A model generated the notes under the pieces. It ran no database searches. It saw nothing but the letters and a program-made list of their open reading frames with translations, and was not told the origin of the DNA. Both the position numbers and the translations under genes were made by a program. From Photobacterium iliopiscarium (GTDB lineage Bacteria; Pseudomonadota; Gammaproteobacteria; Enterobacterales; Vibrionaceae), in the NCBI RefSeq assembly GCF_003026395.1, contig NZ_PYOO01000012.1, positions 31,221 to 95,220 on the forward strand: DNA of 64,000 nt. The letters are read 5' to 3'. The stretch's first letter is position 1, and every line of letters begins with the position of its first letter. This document shows positions 28,416-38,434 of the stretch, in pieces.

Positions 28416-28432
28416 TGCACCAAATTGGTGCA
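28416..28432. promoter_or_regulatory. NtrC operator upstream of ntrB
   Basis: TGCACCAAATTGGTGCA is a perfect 17-base palindrome and a perfect fit to the NtrC consensus TGCACC-N5-GGTGCA. It lies between the DUF4124 gene and ntrB. In E. coli an equivalent site represses the ntrB (glnL) promoter. Confidence 0.85.
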
Positions 28433-28485
28433 TTGCAGTGTACTCGGTTTAATAGTGAACAGGCAGGATTTATTGTAAATAGGCG

Positions 28486-29064
28486 TTAACGGGGTTGAAT
28501 TGGACTATTTTTAGGACGAGCCTGTGAGACGCGATGTAAATAAACCGTGATACTCTCTGATGAAGCAAGGATCTTGCCATTGTTAAGTAATTGGATTTGA
28601 ATTTGGTGGCTACCACGATCGATATTCGTCAGTTGCCATGTTAGCTCTGTTTGAGGCGTACCGTTAACTTTGCCATCGATAACTAATTGCGCTTGAAGCT
28701 TTTTATTGAGTTTACGGTTGCTGACGGCTCGTACTTTGATATCACCGTCATTGCTGCGAATAGTTTGTTGATGTACTGGCGCTAATAAACTAATCGTTGC
28801 TGCGGGGAGTGATGGTTCAGCTTCAGTGGTGATTGATATGAGTTCTACATTGTCAGCTTGAGTGATGTTTACTTCAGTTGCTTGAATGTTGTGCTGCACT
28901 TCAGTAACGGATAGTTCAACGGTGCTGGCTTGTAGGGTATCAGGAGTGTCGCTAAAATGGACCACGCCATTATCATCAGTCCAAGAGTAGATCGTTGTTG
29001 TTGCTACTGCGGCGCTCGCTGCTGTTGTCAATAACAGCATTGATACCAGATTAATGAGTTTCAT
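28486..29064 (-). CDS. DUF4124-domain secreted protein
   Basis: A 192-residue exported protein of unknown function. A signal peptide (about 1-21) is followed by a DUF4124 motif, IYSWTDDNGVVHFSDTP (about 25-41). The rest contains a beta-rich region (about 90-175) like an immunoglobulin-type fold, judging by alternating hydrophobics. The gene lies between glnA and ntrB on the same strand, a position DUF4124 genes often hold in gammaproteobacteria. Whether it is read from the glnA promoter is unclear because a terminator-like hairpin follows glnA. Confidence 0.85.
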   Translation of the reverse strand: MKLINLVSMLLLTTAASAAVATTTIYSWTDDNGVVHFSDTPDTLQASTVELSVTEVQHNIQATEVNITQADNVELISITTEAEPSLPAATISLLAPVHQQTIRSNDGDIKVRAVSNRKLNKKLQAQLVIDGKVNGTPQTELTWQLTNIDRGSHQIQIQLLNNGKILASSESITVYLHRVSQARPKNSPIQPR

Positions 29065-29139
29065 CCGTTAACTCTCCAGCAAGACCTTGATGGTCAATAA
29101 ATCCTTTATTGTTACTGCTTTTGTTGTGGTAGCAAGATC

Positions 29140-29167
29140 AAAAAGACCTGCGTGTGAGGCAGGCCTA
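29140..29167 (-). terminator. Terminator-like hairpin after glnA
   Basis: On the minus strand AGGCCTGC pairs with GCAGGTCT around CTCACAC, then TTTTTG. It would limit glnA read-through into the DUF4124-ntrBC genes. Confidence 0.7.
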
Positions 29168-29198
29168 AATCTTGACTGTTAAGTCGTAATTATATTAC

Positions 29199-30608
29199 TT
29201 AAACAGAGTAGTAAAGTTCAAATTCTAATGGATGTACTGCCATATTGATTTTCTCTACATCTTGCTCTTTTAGCGTGATGTAAGAATCAATAAAGTCATT
29301 AGAGAATACGCCACCAGAAGTTAAGAATTCACGATCATCGTCAAGCGCTTGTAGTGCAATTTGTAGTGACTCTGCAACTTTTGGAATTTCTGCAGCTTCT
29401 TCTGCTGGTAAGTCGTAAAGGTCTTTATCCATTGCTTCGCCTGGGTGGATCTTGTTAGCGATACCATCAAGGCCAGCCATTAGCATTGCTGCAAAGGCTA
29501 GGTATGGGTTCGCTGCTGGATCACCAAAGCGTACTTCGATACGACGTGCTTTTGGACTTGGTACGACTGGAATACGGATTGATGCAGAACGGTTACGTGC
29601 AGAGTAAGCCAACATAACAGGTGCTTCGTAGCCAGGGACTAGACGCTTGTATGAGTTCGTAGCAGGGTTGGCAAAGGCGTTGATTGCACGTGCGTGCTTA
29701 ATGATACCGCCGATGTAGAACAATGCCATTTCAGATAGGCCGCCGTACTTATCACCTGCAAATAGGTTAACACCATCTTTAGCCAGTGACATGTGAACGT
29801 GCATACCTGAGCCATTATCACCAACCAGTGGTTTAGGCATAAAGGTTGCTGTTTTACCAAACGCGTGTGCCACGTTATGAACAACATACTTATAAATCTG
29901 AATTTCATCAGCTTTATTGGTTAATGTATTGAAACGAGTTGCGATCTCGTTTTGACCTGCGGTCGCGACTTCATGGTGGTGAGCTTCAACAACCAGTCCC
30001 ATTTCTTCCATGATCAAACACATTGCAGAGCGAATGTCTTGTGATGAATCAACAGGAGCGACTGGGAAATAACCGCCTTTAACGCCTGGACGGTGACCTT
30101 TGTTACCGCCTTCAATTTTAGTGCCGCTGTTCCATGCTGCTTCAATGTCGTCAATCTTAAAGAATGAACCTGACATATCAGTATTAAATCGCACGTCATC
30201 AAAGAGGAAGAATTCTGGTTCAGGTCCGACTAAAACATTGTCAGCAAAACCTGCTGAACGCATGAATTCTTCTGCACGTTTAGCGATTGAGCGAGGGTCA
30301 CGATCGTAGCCTTGCATTGTTGCTGGCTCAAGAATATCACAACGAATATTTAGGGTTGCGTCTTCAGTAAATGGGTCAAGTACCGCACTTGCTGCATCAG
30401 GCATCATTACCATGTCTGATTCATTAATGCCTTTCCAGCCAGCTACAGAAGAGCCATCAAACATTTTACCTTCTTCAAAAAAATCAGCATCGATTTGATG
30501 AGATGGAATAGAAATGTGCTGTTCTTTACCTTTGGTATCGGTAAAACGTAGGTCAATAAACTTAACTTCATTTTCCTGGATCAGTGCTAATACGTTTTCA
30601 ACTGACAT
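29199..30608 (-). CDS. glnA: Glutamine synthetase type I
   Basis: Dodecameric GSI-beta enzyme making glutamine from glutamate and ammonia. The 469-residue length is standard. Signature stretches are [17 protein letters not shown], the ATP-binding region [38 protein letters not shown] and [17 protein letters not shown]. The adenylylation tyrosine is in [10 protein letters not shown], so GlnE control is expected. The promoter region carries a sigma-54 element and two NtrC sites. Confidence 0.98.
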   Translation of the reverse strand: MSVENVLALIQENEVKFIDLRFTDTKGKEQHISIPSHQIDADFFEEGKMFDGSSVAGWKGINESDMVMMPDAASAVLDPFTEDATLNIRCDILEPATMQGYDRDPRSIAKRAEEFMRSAGFADNVLVGPEPEFFLFDDVRFNTDMSGSFFKIDDIEAAWNSGTKIEGGNKGHRPGVKGGYFPVAPVDSSQDIRSAMCLIMEEMGLVVEAHHHEVATAGQNEIATRFNTLTNKADEIQIYKYVVHNVAHAFGKTATFMPKPLVGDNGSGMHVHMSLAKDGVNLFAGDKYGGLSEMALFYIGGIIKHARAINAFANPATNSYKRLVPGYEAPVMLAYSARNRSASIRIPVVPSPKARRIEVRFGDPAANPYLAFAAMLMAGLDGIANKIHPGEAMDKDLYDLPAEEAAEIPKVAESLQIALQALDDDREFLTSGGVFSNDFIDSYITLKEQDVEKINMAVHPLEFELYYSV

Positions 30609-30690
30609 CTTGAGTAACCTCCGGTGTTATTTAGGGCGATGGCCGCAAACTTTGTGCTCATACTGTGATGAGCAAATCTAAAAGTATTAA

Positions 30691-30706
30691 AGCGAAAACC
30701 ATGCCA
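30691..30706 (-). promoter_or_regulatory. Sigma-54 promoter of glnA
   Basis: On the minus strand TGGCATGGTTTTCGCT fits the -24/-12 pattern: GG at -24 and GC at -12 with exact spacing. It lies about 83 bases before the glnA ATG. Confidence 0.8.
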
Positions 30707-30768
30707 ACTTTTAAAAGCCCCTGAAATGCGTGTTTATAGCATTTAAAGCACTTTTTCCTATCCTTATT

Positions 30769-30806
30769 TGCACTATTATGGTGAGGTGCCGCACTAATTT
30801 GGTGCA
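30769..30806. promoter_or_regulatory. Two NtrC sites upstream of glnA
   Basis: TGCACTATTATGGTGAG (30769-30785) and CGCACTAATTTGGTGCA (30790-30806) each resemble TGCACC-N5-GGTGCA. Centre spacing is 21 bases, two helical turns. They lie about 65-115 bases upstream of the -24 element, a typical enhancer position. Confidence 0.8.
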
Positions 30807-31089
30807 GCATTGGAATGTATTGAAAGAGGTGCAAGATCTCTTTATTCATTCATCCATTCAATAGTCGTACTACTATGGTGATGAGGCTAAATATTGTCAA
30901 TCTGTGAGGTAGATAATTTTGGGTTTTATTGTTAATTTAGCGCTATCTAAACGTTGTAAAAAAGAACATTGATTATGCTTTTGGGTGAATTATTACTTAT
31001 TTATCGTACGAATAAAGCGTATGAAAAAAATAAAAATAGCCAAAAAAGTGAGTAAAAATGCGGCTCTAGAGAGAAATCGTAAAAAAGCC

Positions 31090-31105
31090 GGTGATATAAA
31101 TCACA
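31090..31105. promoter_or_regulatory. Candidate CRP site upstream of typA
   Basis: GGTGATATAAATCACA differs by one base from the symmetric CRP core TGTGA-N6-TCACA. It lies about 105 bases before the typA ATG, in the 599-base region shared with divergent glnA. The rest of that region, apart from the glnA sites, shows nothing I can assign. Confidence 0.4.
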
Positions 31106-31207
31106 TATTTCGTGGGTTTTAGCGTAAAATCTGTTAAATTATGAGCCGTTTTTTTAATCAAGTAGCCTCTATTAAGACGCTGCATGTTCTGAGTGAATCT
31201 GAAACTA

Positions 31208-33037
31208 ATGTCTAATCAATCGATCGATAACTTAAGAAATATCGCAATTATTGCTCACGTTGACCACGGTAAAACTACCCTGGTTGATAAACTTCTACAG
31301 CAATCTGGCACGTTAGAGGGTCGCGGCGAAGCCGAAGAACGTGTTATGGATTCTAATGATATCGAAAAAGAGCGTGGCATTACCATTCTTGCTAAGAACA
31401 CAGCAATTAACTGGAATGACTACCGCATCAATATCGTAGACACCCCTGGACACGCAGACTTCGGTGGTGAAGTTGAGCGTATCATGTCTATGGTTGACTC
31501 TGTATTGCTTATCGTTGACGCAGTTGACGGCCCAATGCCTCAAACTCGTTTCGTAACGCAAAAAGCGTTTGCATACGGTCTTAAGCCAATCGTTGTAATC
31601 AACAAGATTGACCGTCCAGGTGCACGTCCTGAGTGGGTTATGGATCAAATCTTTGACCTATTTGACAACCTTGGCGCAACTGACGAACAACTAGATTTCA
31701 CAACTGTTTACGCATCAGCGCTAAACGGTTGGGCAACAATGGAAGAAGGCGAAGTTGGCGAGAACATGGAACCATTGTTCCAAGCTGTTGTTGATAACGT
31801 TGCTGCACCATTTGTTGACGTTGATGGCCCACTACAGATGCAAATCTCTCAGTTAGATTACAGCTCTTACGTTGGTGTTATCGGTGTTGCTCGTATCGCT
31901 CGTGGTACTGTTGCTCCAAACCAACAAGTTACTATCATCGGTGCTGACGGTACTAAGCGTAACGGTAAAGTAGGTACAGTTCTTGGTTACCTAGGTCTTG
32001 AGCGTTACGAAGTTACTGAAGCGAAAGCGGGTGACATCATTGCAATCACAGGTCTTGGCGAGCTTAAGATTTCTGACACTATCTGTGACGTAAACACTGT
32101 TGAAGCATTACCAGCATTGTCTGTTGATGAACCAACTGTAACCATGACTTTCCAAGTAAACACTTCACCGTTTGCTGGTAAAGAAGGTAAGTATGTTACT
32201 TCACGTAACATCCTTGAGCGTCTACAAAAAGAATTAGTACACAACGTAGCATTGCGCGTTGAAGAAACTGAAAGTCCAGACCGTTTCCGTGTTTCAGGCC
32301 GTGGTGAACTTCACCTATCTATCCTGATTGAAAACATGCGTCGTGAAGGTTATGAGCTAGCAGTATCTCGCCCAGAAGTTATCATCAAAGAAGAAGATGG
32401 TAAGCTAATGGAACCGTTTGAAATTGTAACTATCGATGTAATTGAAGAGCATCAAGGTAGTGTAATGGAGAAAATCGGTATCCGTAAGGGTGAGCTAAAA
32501 GACATGGCACCAGATGGTAAAGGCCGTGTTCGTATGGACTTTATGATGCCTTCTCGTGGTCTTATCGGTTTCCAAACAGAATTCCTAACAATGACGTCTG
32601 GTTCTGGTCTTATCTACCACACATTTGATCACTACGGTCCTCACAAGGGCGGTACTATCGGTCAACGTGCAAACGGCGTATTGATCTCTAACGGTACTGG
32701 TAAAGCGGTAACATATTCGCTATTCAACCTACAAGAGCGTGGCCGTCTGTTTGCTGAACACGGTGATGAAGTATATGAAGGTCAGATCATTGGTATGCAC
32801 AACCGTGCAAACGATCTAACTATCAACTGTCTACGTGGTAAGCAGCTAACAAACGTTCGTGCATCTGGTACTGATGAAGCACAAACGCTTTCTCCTGCTG
32901 TTAAGTATACGCTTGAGCAAGCACTAGAATTCATCGATGATGATGAGCTAGTAGAAGTAACACCAGAAAGCATTCGTATCCGTAAGAAACTTCTTACTGA
33001 AAACGATCGTAAACGTTCAGGTCGTGGCGGTAAGTAA
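31208..33037 (+). CDS. typA: Ribosome-associated GTPase TypA/BipA
   Basis: Translational GTPase acting in 50S assembly and stress growth. The 609-residue protein shows G1 [10 protein letters not shown], the switch I region ERGITI, G3 DTPGHADF, G4 NKIDRPGA and G5 ASALNGWA. Later come EF-G-like domains III and V and the BipA-specific C-terminal domain. The frame extends to GTG 31193, but the family N-terminus fits ATG 31208. Its codon choice (CTA/CTT, AAC, ATC, TAC) differs from neighbours and looks like strong expression rather than transfer. Confidence 0.97.
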   Translation: MSNQSIDNLRNIAIIAHVDHGKTTLVDKLLQQSGTLEGRGEAEERVMDSNDIEKERGITILAKNTAINWNDYRINIVDTPGHADFGGEVERIMSMVDSVLLIVDAVDGPMPQTRFVTQKAFAYGLKPIVVINKIDRPGARPEWVMDQIFDLFDNLGATDEQLDFTTVYASALNGWATMEEGEVGENMEPLFQAVVDNVAAPFVDVDGPLQMQISQLDYSSYVGVIGVARIARGTVAPNQQVTIIGADGTKRNGKVGTVLGYLGLERYEVTEAKAGDIIAITGLGELKISDTICDVNTVEALPALSVDEPTVTMTFQVNTSPFAGKEGKYVTSRNILERLQKELVHNVALRVEETESPDRFRVSGRGELHLSILIENMRREGYELAVSRPEVIIKEEDGKLMEPFEIVTIDVIEEHQGSVMEKIGIRKGELKDMAPDGKGRVRMDFMMPSRGLIGFQTEFLTMTSGSGLIYHTFDHYGPHKGGTIGQRANGVLISNGTGKAVTYSLFNLQERGRLFAEHGDEVYEGQIIGMHNRANDLTINCLRGKQLTNVRASGTDEAQTLSPAVKYTLEQALEFIDDDELVEVTPESIRIRKKLLTENDRKRSGRGGK

Positions 33038-33062
33038 TTACCCCTAGCTGACGCTTACTAAT

Positions 33063-33101
33063 ACAATCCCTCGCTTGGCAACAAGCGGGGGATTGTTGTA
33101 T
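33063..33101 (+). terminator. Hairpin after typA
   Basis: TACAATCCCTCGCTTG pairs with CAAGCGGGGGATTGTTGTA around GCAA. There is no long T-run, so it may protect the 3' end or act with the next terminator. Confidence 0.5.
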
Positions 33102-33126
33102 CTGGCGTGTGCCAATATTCCTGAGA

Positions 33127-33163
33127 CAAAAAAAAGAGCTAACATTGTTAGCTCTTTTTTTAT
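33127..33163. terminator. Bidirectional terminator between typA and the DUF2959 gene
   Basis: AAAAAAAGAGCTAACA and TGTTAGCTCTTTTTTT form a symmetric stem with A and T tracts on each side, suited to both convergent genes. Confidence 0.85.
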
Positions 33164-33189
33164 GGTTACATCATCGTAATAAGTACGGG

Positions 33190-33828
33190 TTACTTTTTCA
33201 AATGACCAATAAAGCGATTTGATTCAGCAATCGCATGGTTCATATCACGAATAGCACCAGAGATTTCAGTTTGTAATGAATTAAATTGCCCCTGAAGTGA
33301 GCCAATAGCCGCAGCATTAAGGTTATGCTTCAGATAAAGGGTGTTATCACGCAATGTATCTAAAACGGGCTCCATTTTCTTTTCAGCGCGTTTCATTGCG
33401 GCTAACATTTTATTGTAAGATACTTTTGTTGTTTGTAATTTACGTTGGCTATCGCGTTTAAGGTTGGCGCTTTTATACAATGATAGTTCTTGCTGCCATT
33501 CCTCAAACATCGCATTGGCAACATCTTCAATCGCTGCAATACGATCATTAACATTTTTCACAGCGGCTTCACTGCTTTGATATTGACTATCAATATCCTG
33601 ATAAGCTGATTCTAGATCGCCACCATCAAATTGGTTTAGTGCTTTTAGACCATCAAGGGCACTGGTAAATTGTTTTTGGGCGTTTTGTTGGGCTTGATTG
33701 GCATCTTCAACGCGATCAACCATGATATCGCGTTTATAGACACCCACTTTTTCCATGGCTGAGTAATAAGCTGTTTGACAACCAGAAAGTAGGCTGACAC
33801 TTAGAAAAAGTGCAATAAAATAAGGCAT
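33190..33828 (-). CDS. DUF2959 lipoprotein
   Basis: A 212-residue lipoprotein of unknown function. The lipobox LLSGC places the lipidated cysteine at 17. The rest is almost wholly helical with heptad-like character (about 40-205), including NRIAAIEDVANAMFEEWQ-type segments, consistent with the DUF2959 family. Gln at +2 after the cysteine predicts outer-membrane sorting. It stands alone, convergent with typA and divergent from yihY. Confidence 0.85.
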   Translation of the reverse strand: MPYFIALFLSVSLLSGCQTAYYSAMEKVGVYKRDIMVDRVEDANQAQQNAQKQFTSALDGLKALNQFDGGDLESAYQDIDSQYQSSEAAVKNVNDRIAAIEDVANAMFEEWQQELSLYKSANLKRDSQRKLQTTKVSYNKMLAAMKRAEKKMEPVLDTLRDNTLYLKHNLNAAAIGSLQGQFNSLQTEISGAIRDMNHAIAESNRFIGHLKK

Positions 33829-33973
33829 GTTTTGCTCCTTGTTGAGACATGCGAAAGGAAAAAATCATATTACCACAGAGTGCTAACGCAACGATTTCAA
33901 TAGATAAACGACAGTTACAGCATGCAACAATAACATGGCTGTATTCCATAACGTAGAGGTGGAATTTTCTATT

Positions 33974-34891
33974 ATGGCTGACAATAAACAACCTGTGAAA
34001 TTTGTATTGTGGCAACGATTGCTGCGAACCATGGAATATTTTGGTTATTTAATTCAGCGCATCAATCATGACCGTTTAACTGTCATTGCCGGATCAATGG
34101 CTTATGTGAGTTTATTATCATTAGTACCGTTGTTGACGGTAATCATTTCTGCATTGTCGGTAGTGCCCGCCTTTGCAGGGGTTGGATCGCAAGTACAACA
34201 ATTTGTTATTACGCATTTTGTACCTGCGGCTGGTGCAGTCGTGACCACATATCTAAATGAATTTATTGTTAATGCTGGCAAAATGACAATGGTCGGTATT
34301 GGGGCATTATTTGTGGTCGCGATGATGCTTATATCTTCAATTGATAAATCATTAAATTATATTTGGCGAGTAAAGCAAAAACGGCGTTGGATCATATCCC
34401 TTGCGGTGTATTGGATGATCCTTACTTTAGGCCCTATCCTTTTGGGTTCAAGTATTGCATTGAGTACCTATGTTGGATCATTAGTCTTTGTTGAGCATCA
34501 AGTGTTACATGGTGTGGTACAGCAATCATTACAGTGGCTTCCTTCTATGATGTCTGGTTTGGCTTTTTTATTGCTGTATGCGCTAGTGCCTAATTGTAAG
34601 GTGTTATTTAAACATGCGCTGTTAGGGGCGTTATGTAGCAGTATTTTGTTTGAGTTAAGTAAAAAAGGGTTTGTGATTTATTTAGCACATTTTCATTCTT
34701 ATCAAATGATTTATGGGGCACTGTCCGTGATCCCTATTTTGTTTGTGTGGGTGTATTTATGTTGGTGTATCGTATTACTGGGTGCGGAGATCACCGCTAG
34801 CCTCGGCGAGCGTGGTTTTTGGGATATCACTCAATCTCAAGCATCGATAACGACCATGGTGACAAACAGTGACCATGATAATAAAGAATAA
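33974..34891 (+). CDS. yihY: YihY/BrkB family inner-membrane protein
   Basis: A 305-residue polytopic protein with about six membrane helices. Family stretches include IAGSMAYVSLLSLVPLLTV near the N-terminus and VIPILFVWVYLCWCIVLLGA near the end. Once annotated as RNase BN in E. coli, an assignment since withdrawn; function remains open. ATG 33974 is preferred to ATG 33935. It is followed by dtd and yiiD in the order known from E. coli. Confidence 0.92.
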   Translation: MADNKQPVKFVLWQRLLRTMEYFGYLIQRINHDRLTVIAGSMAYVSLLSLVPLLTVIISALSVVPAFAGVGSQVQQFVITHFVPAAGAVVTTYLNEFIVNAGKMTMVGIGALFVVAMMLISSIDKSLNYIWRVKQKRRWIISLAVYWMILTLGPILLGSSIALSTYVGSLVFVEHQVLHGVVQQSLQWLPSMMSGLAFLLLYALVPNCKVLFKHALLGALCSSILFELSKKGFVIYLAHFHSYQMIYGALSVIPILFVWVYLCWCIVLLGAEITASLGERGFWDITQSQASITTMVTNSDHDNKE

Positions 34892-34903
34892 GAAGGGACA
34901 ATA

Positions 34904-35341
34904 ATGATAGCGTTAATTCAGCGAGTAAGTGAAGCCACGGTTACTGTCGATGGTAAAGTAACTGGGGCGATTGGTAATGGCTTGTTGGTGTTATTAGGGG
35001 TCGAAAAAGGTGATGATGAAGCCAAAGCCCAAAAGCTACGTGATAAGGTGTTGGGGTACCGTATCTTCAGTGATGCTGACGATAAAATGAATCTTAATGT
35101 TCAACAGGCACAGGGCAGTGTATTGGTGGTATCGCAATTTACGTTAGCGGCGGACACTAAAAAAGGCATGCGTCCGGGATTTTCAACTGGGGCGGCGCCG
35201 ATTGAAGCTGAACGCTTGTACCAATATTTTGTCGAACAATGTAAGGCACAACCGATTGTAACTGAAACTGGCGTGTTTGGCGCAGATATGAAGGTGGCAT
35301 TAGTGAATGATGGACCGGTAACGTTTTGGTTGCAGGTTTAA
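34904..35341 (+). CDS. dtd: D-aminoacyl-tRNA deacylase
   Basis: Removes D-amino acids mischarged on tRNA. At 145 residues it has the family length. The catalytic threonine lies in [18 protein letters not shown], and the C-terminal chiral-proofreading motif NDGPVTF replaces the NXGPVT consensus. It sits 12 bases after yihY with AGAAGGGA upstream, in the conserved yihY-dtd-yiiD group. Confidence 0.97.
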   Translation: MIALIQRVSEATVTVDGKVTGAIGNGLLVLLGVEKGDDEAKAQKLRDKVLGYRIFSDADDKMNLNVQQAQGSVLVVSQFTLAADTKKGMRPGFSTGAAPIEAERLYQYFVEQCKAQPIVTETGVFGADMKVALVNDGPVTFWLQV

Positions 35342-35401
35342 ACCTAGGGTTGTGAATTTACGCTTTTAATGGCTGTAAACGATTGAGAAGAGAGGGAATG
35401 C

Positions 35402-36331
35402 ATGTTTCGATTAGTCACTCCGCAAACCGAACAACAGTTTGCACGTTATTATCATTTTCGTTGGCAAATGCTACGTCAACCATGGCAAATGCCGTTGGGC
35501 TCTGAGCGTGATGCTTATGATGATGTCAGTGCGCATAGAATGCTTGTTGATAACGATGACAATGTGGTGGCTATTGGACGTTTATATGTTACTCCTGACA
35601 ATGAAGGTCAAGTGCGTTATATGGCTGTTGATGCCACCGTGCAACATCATGGTTTAGGTGGCATGATTTTAATGGCACTTGAATCATTGGCACGCTATGA
35701 CGGAGCGAAACGTCTAGTGTGTAATGCTCGTGAAGCTGCGATTCCTTTTTATATAAAAAATGGTTTTGAGAGCCGAGGTGAATTAAGTGATGAGCATGGC
35801 CCAATGCGACATCAACAGATGGTTAAACTATTACCGCCACTTACCGATGTCGCTCGTCAGCCACAATGGTGTCAGGAGCTACAGGCGTTATGGCAAAGCC
35901 AAATTCCAATTAGTGATAAAATGGGCATCAAAATTAATCAATATACAGGCTATCGATTTGAGGTGAGTGCGTTGTTTAATGCTAACCTTAATCCAAATGA
36001 ATTTATGTTTGCGGGCAGTATTTTTACGATGGCAACCTTAGCCGGATGGGGTTTTATTTGGTTGCTACTTAAAGAGCGAGGCTTACAAGGTAATATTATT
36101 CTGGTTGATAGCCATATTCGATATTCCGCGCCGGTAACGGAGCGTCCGATTGCTGTCACTACGCTGGAGCATTTACACGGTGATTTTGATCGAATTACTC
36201 AACAGCGCAAAGGACGGATCACGGTTGATGTCAATGTTCAATGCGGTAAAACTGTCTTATCAACCTTTACGGGAACATATTTAGTGTTACCCGTACAAGA
36301 CGAGTTAACTGTGGTGGTGGATACCCCCTGA
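35402..36331 (+). CDS. yiiD: GNAT domain fused to a YiiD-type hotdog thioesterase domain
   Basis: A 309-residue two-domain protein. The N-terminal GNAT acetyltransferase domain (about 1-145) has the acetyl-CoA loop QHHGLGGMIL. The C-terminal hotdog domain (about 160-305, LFAGSIFTMATLAGWG in E. coli-like form) is the YiiD_C family. The E. coli homologue has been linked to malonyl-ACP decarboxylation that can start fatty acid synthesis; I recall this but cannot verify it. Its last 94 bases overlap the 3' end of the convergent AsmA-like gene. Confidence 0.9.
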   Translation: MFRLVTPQTEQQFARYYHFRWQMLRQPWQMPLGSERDAYDDVSAHRMLVDNDDNVVAIGRLYVTPDNEGQVRYMAVDATVQHHGLGGMILMALESLARYDGAKRLVCNAREAAIPFYIKNGFESRGELSDEHGPMRHQQMVKLLPPLTDVARQPQWCQELQALWQSQIPISDKMGIKINQYTGYRFEVSALFNANLNPNEFMFAGSIFTMATLAGWGFIWLLLKERGLQGNIILVDSHIRYSAPVTERPIAVTTLEHLHGDFDRITQQRKGRITVDVNVQCGKTVLSTFTGTYLVLPVQDELTVVVDTP

Positions 36332-38262
36332 GACCAGTTGCGGATTAAACTTTTACAGTCCGTTGTGAGCGTAAGTTTGCATTGTTGTTGGTTGGAATTA
36401 GCGAGGTTCCATTGACCGTCTATGTTTAGACCAAAATCATCGCCTGTGATGGACGATAGTGGTAATTGAATAATGCCATCTTGTGCTGTTAGTGTCAGCG
36501 GGGTGGTTGATAGTGGTAACGATGCTGCTGTCTCTAATGTGGCAGGCAGGTTAATTGCTGAAAAATGCGGTTGTTGCCATTGGTTCAATAATTGCTGGGG
36601 AGTGATGTTTGTTAAAGCTAATTGGCGGAATGCAATATTAGCACTGCCTGTTAAGTGAGTATTAAAATCTGCCCAATTGTTGGCATGACCGTTGAGTTTT
36701 ATTTGAGTGTCCATTGCTCCCGTAAGTGGAAGTGGCAATGCTAACCAGCGGTATAGTATTTGTGCTGGCATGGTGTCGCCCATGATGGTTAATTGCCATG
36801 GACGAAGTGGATTCTCAAGTGACATTCTTGCCCGTGCTTTTAACATGCCATGTTTAAACGGTAATACCAATTTATCTAACTGCCATTGACCTGCATTACT
36901 GTGCATGGTCGCGATGGCTTGGTTCATTACAATTTGATTGATACTGCCAAAGCCTAAGTTAGCTTCAACCTGACCTTGCCATAATCCCCATTGATTATTT
37001 TGTTTAAGTACCGTGTCTTGTGCATCTACATCAATCCCCGCTAATTGAAACGGAATAGTTGTTGCTGATGAGGTGATCTGACTATTATTAATATTGATTT
37101 TTTTTGCTATCACACCGGTGTATGGCTGCTGCCATTGTTGCCACTTCTGGTGCCAATTTTTACCTACAAACCATTTAATACCACTGGCTTTTAGGTCATT
37201 AATAAATAGCTGGTGTGGATCCATCCAGCCATCAACCCGCACAAAACCTTGCATAATATGGGCTGACATTCCGTGACTGATAATTTGTTGGGGCATAAAT
37301 TGTAATTCAGCTAAAGGTTGCTCAAAATTAAGTTGTTGCCATTGAGCATGGCTAGCACTGAATGATAAGCGACTGTCTTTTTGCTGCCAGTAGGTGAGTG
37401 GCCACTGCCAATTCTCTAATGATAAATTAATATCATCAGCTCCCCATTGTGGTAATTCAATACTGCTATTAACCACATCGATACGATTAAATGTAATGGT
37501 TTTTAAGGCTATTATTGGTTGGGTGAATTGCTGTTGCCAAGCGTCGAATAGCTGTTGGTCTTGCAAGTGAAAACGACTGATGGTGAGTTGGTCGACAGTC
37601 AAACGGTGATTATGATTATCAAGCTGAGCTTGGGCGGTGACTGTCGCTTGATGCCACAGGCCTGAAATACCATTAAATTGCCATTGGTGATCGTGTTTAT
37701 CCGCATTAATGAGTAATTGTTGTAAGGTAATTTGATGCCACTTAATACTGGTCGCACGCATTTTAAAATTGCCATTAAAACTTTGCCACCACGGTGTGTT
37801 CAATACTGGTGTTTGCCAATTATCCATTTCAATTAAACCCTGTTTAATCGTTAATTGAGGAGTGTCTATATTGGTATTATTAAGTATTAATCGTTTGATG
37901 GTTATTGGTTCTGCTTGATTAAGCTGTGGCATATTAGCGGTGGTGAGATTATTAATTTGAACACCGTCAAACATCAGTTTGTGGTCGGTAAGGCTTGATT
38001 TGGATAGCCATAATTGAATGCTATCAGCGTTAATCAATACCTGTTGGTGTTGTGTTATCTCAGCATGTTCAAATGTGACTTGATAAGGTGTTCGAATATC
38101 GTAATCAATCTTTTTAGCGAACACTTGGTAAGGTGATATTTGTGCGAGGACAAAATTTAGTAGTGGTTGATTATAACGTGTATGTAATAACCCAATGATG
38201 GTGGTCAGGCTTACGACGACGATTAACATAAAAATAAGCACTACTTTGCTAAACAGTCGCAT
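36238..38262 (-). CDS. AsmA-like inner-membrane-anchored protein
   Basis: A 674-residue protein with one N-terminal membrane helix (about 7-26) and a long beta-rich periplasmic region. The C-terminal third (RMSLENPLRPWQLTIMGDTM, then LNGHANNWADF) resembles AsmA repeats found in lipid-transfer bridge proteins. Family role: phospholipid transport or outer-membrane assembly. The last roughly 30 residues are encoded antisense to yiiD, which suggests the ancestral stop was lost and the tail extended. Glutamine and tryptophan are frequent. Confidence 0.8.
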   Translation of the reverse strand: MRLFSKVVLIFMLIVVVSLTTIIGLLHTRYNQPLLNFVLAQISPYQVFAKKIDYDIRTPYQVTFEHAEITQHQQVLINADSIQLWLSKSSLTDHKLMFDGVQINNLTTANMPQLNQAEPITIKRLILNNTNIDTPQLTIKQGLIEMDNWQTPVLNTPWWQSFNGNFKMRATSIKWHQITLQQLLINADKHDHQWQFNGISGLWHQATVTAQAQLDNHNHRLTVDQLTISRFHLQDQQLFDAWQQQFTQPIIALKTITFNRIDVVNSSIELPQWGADDINLSLENWQWPLTYWQQKDSRLSFSASHAQWQQLNFEQPLAELQFMPQQIISHGMSAHIMQGFVRVDGWMDPHQLFINDLKASGIKWFVGKNWHQKWQQWQQPYTGVIAKKININNSQITSSATTIPFQLAGIDVDAQDTVLKQNNQWGLWQGQVEANLGFGSINQIVMNQAIATMHSNAGQWQLDKLVLPFKHGMLKARARMSLENPLRPWQLTIMGDTMPAQILYRWLALPLPLTGAMDTQIKLNGHANNWADFNTHLTGSANIAFRQLALTNITPQQLLNQWQQPHFSAINLPATLETAASLPLSTTPLTLTAQDGIIQLPLSSITGDDFGLNIDGQWNLANSNQQQCKLTLTTDCKSLIRNWSQGVSTTTVNSSCTGNTKYVPVKVDKTVLPH

Positions 38263-38377
38263 AGTTTTTCCTCGTAAGCTGAAAGTATAAAATCAAGATA
38301 TTGGCTTATTGAGGGTGAGCGAAAAAATATTTTTTAGCAAGCGCTTTGGTTGATGGGTTAAGGTGAAATTTAGTTAT

Positions 38378-38408
38378 AAAAAAACAGCCTCTGATAAAAG
38401 AGGCTGTT
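38378..38408 (-). terminator. Intrinsic terminator after pckA
   Basis: On the minus strand ACAGCCTC pairs with GAGGCTGT around TTTTATCA, followed by seven T. Confidence 0.88.
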
Positions 38409-38434
38409 ATCGGATAATTCAATGAGGAGTTAAA

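Noticed and set aside
31208..33037. Horizontal transfer of typA from its different codon use
   Set aside because: The protein is a normal vibrio TypA and the bias fits high expression.
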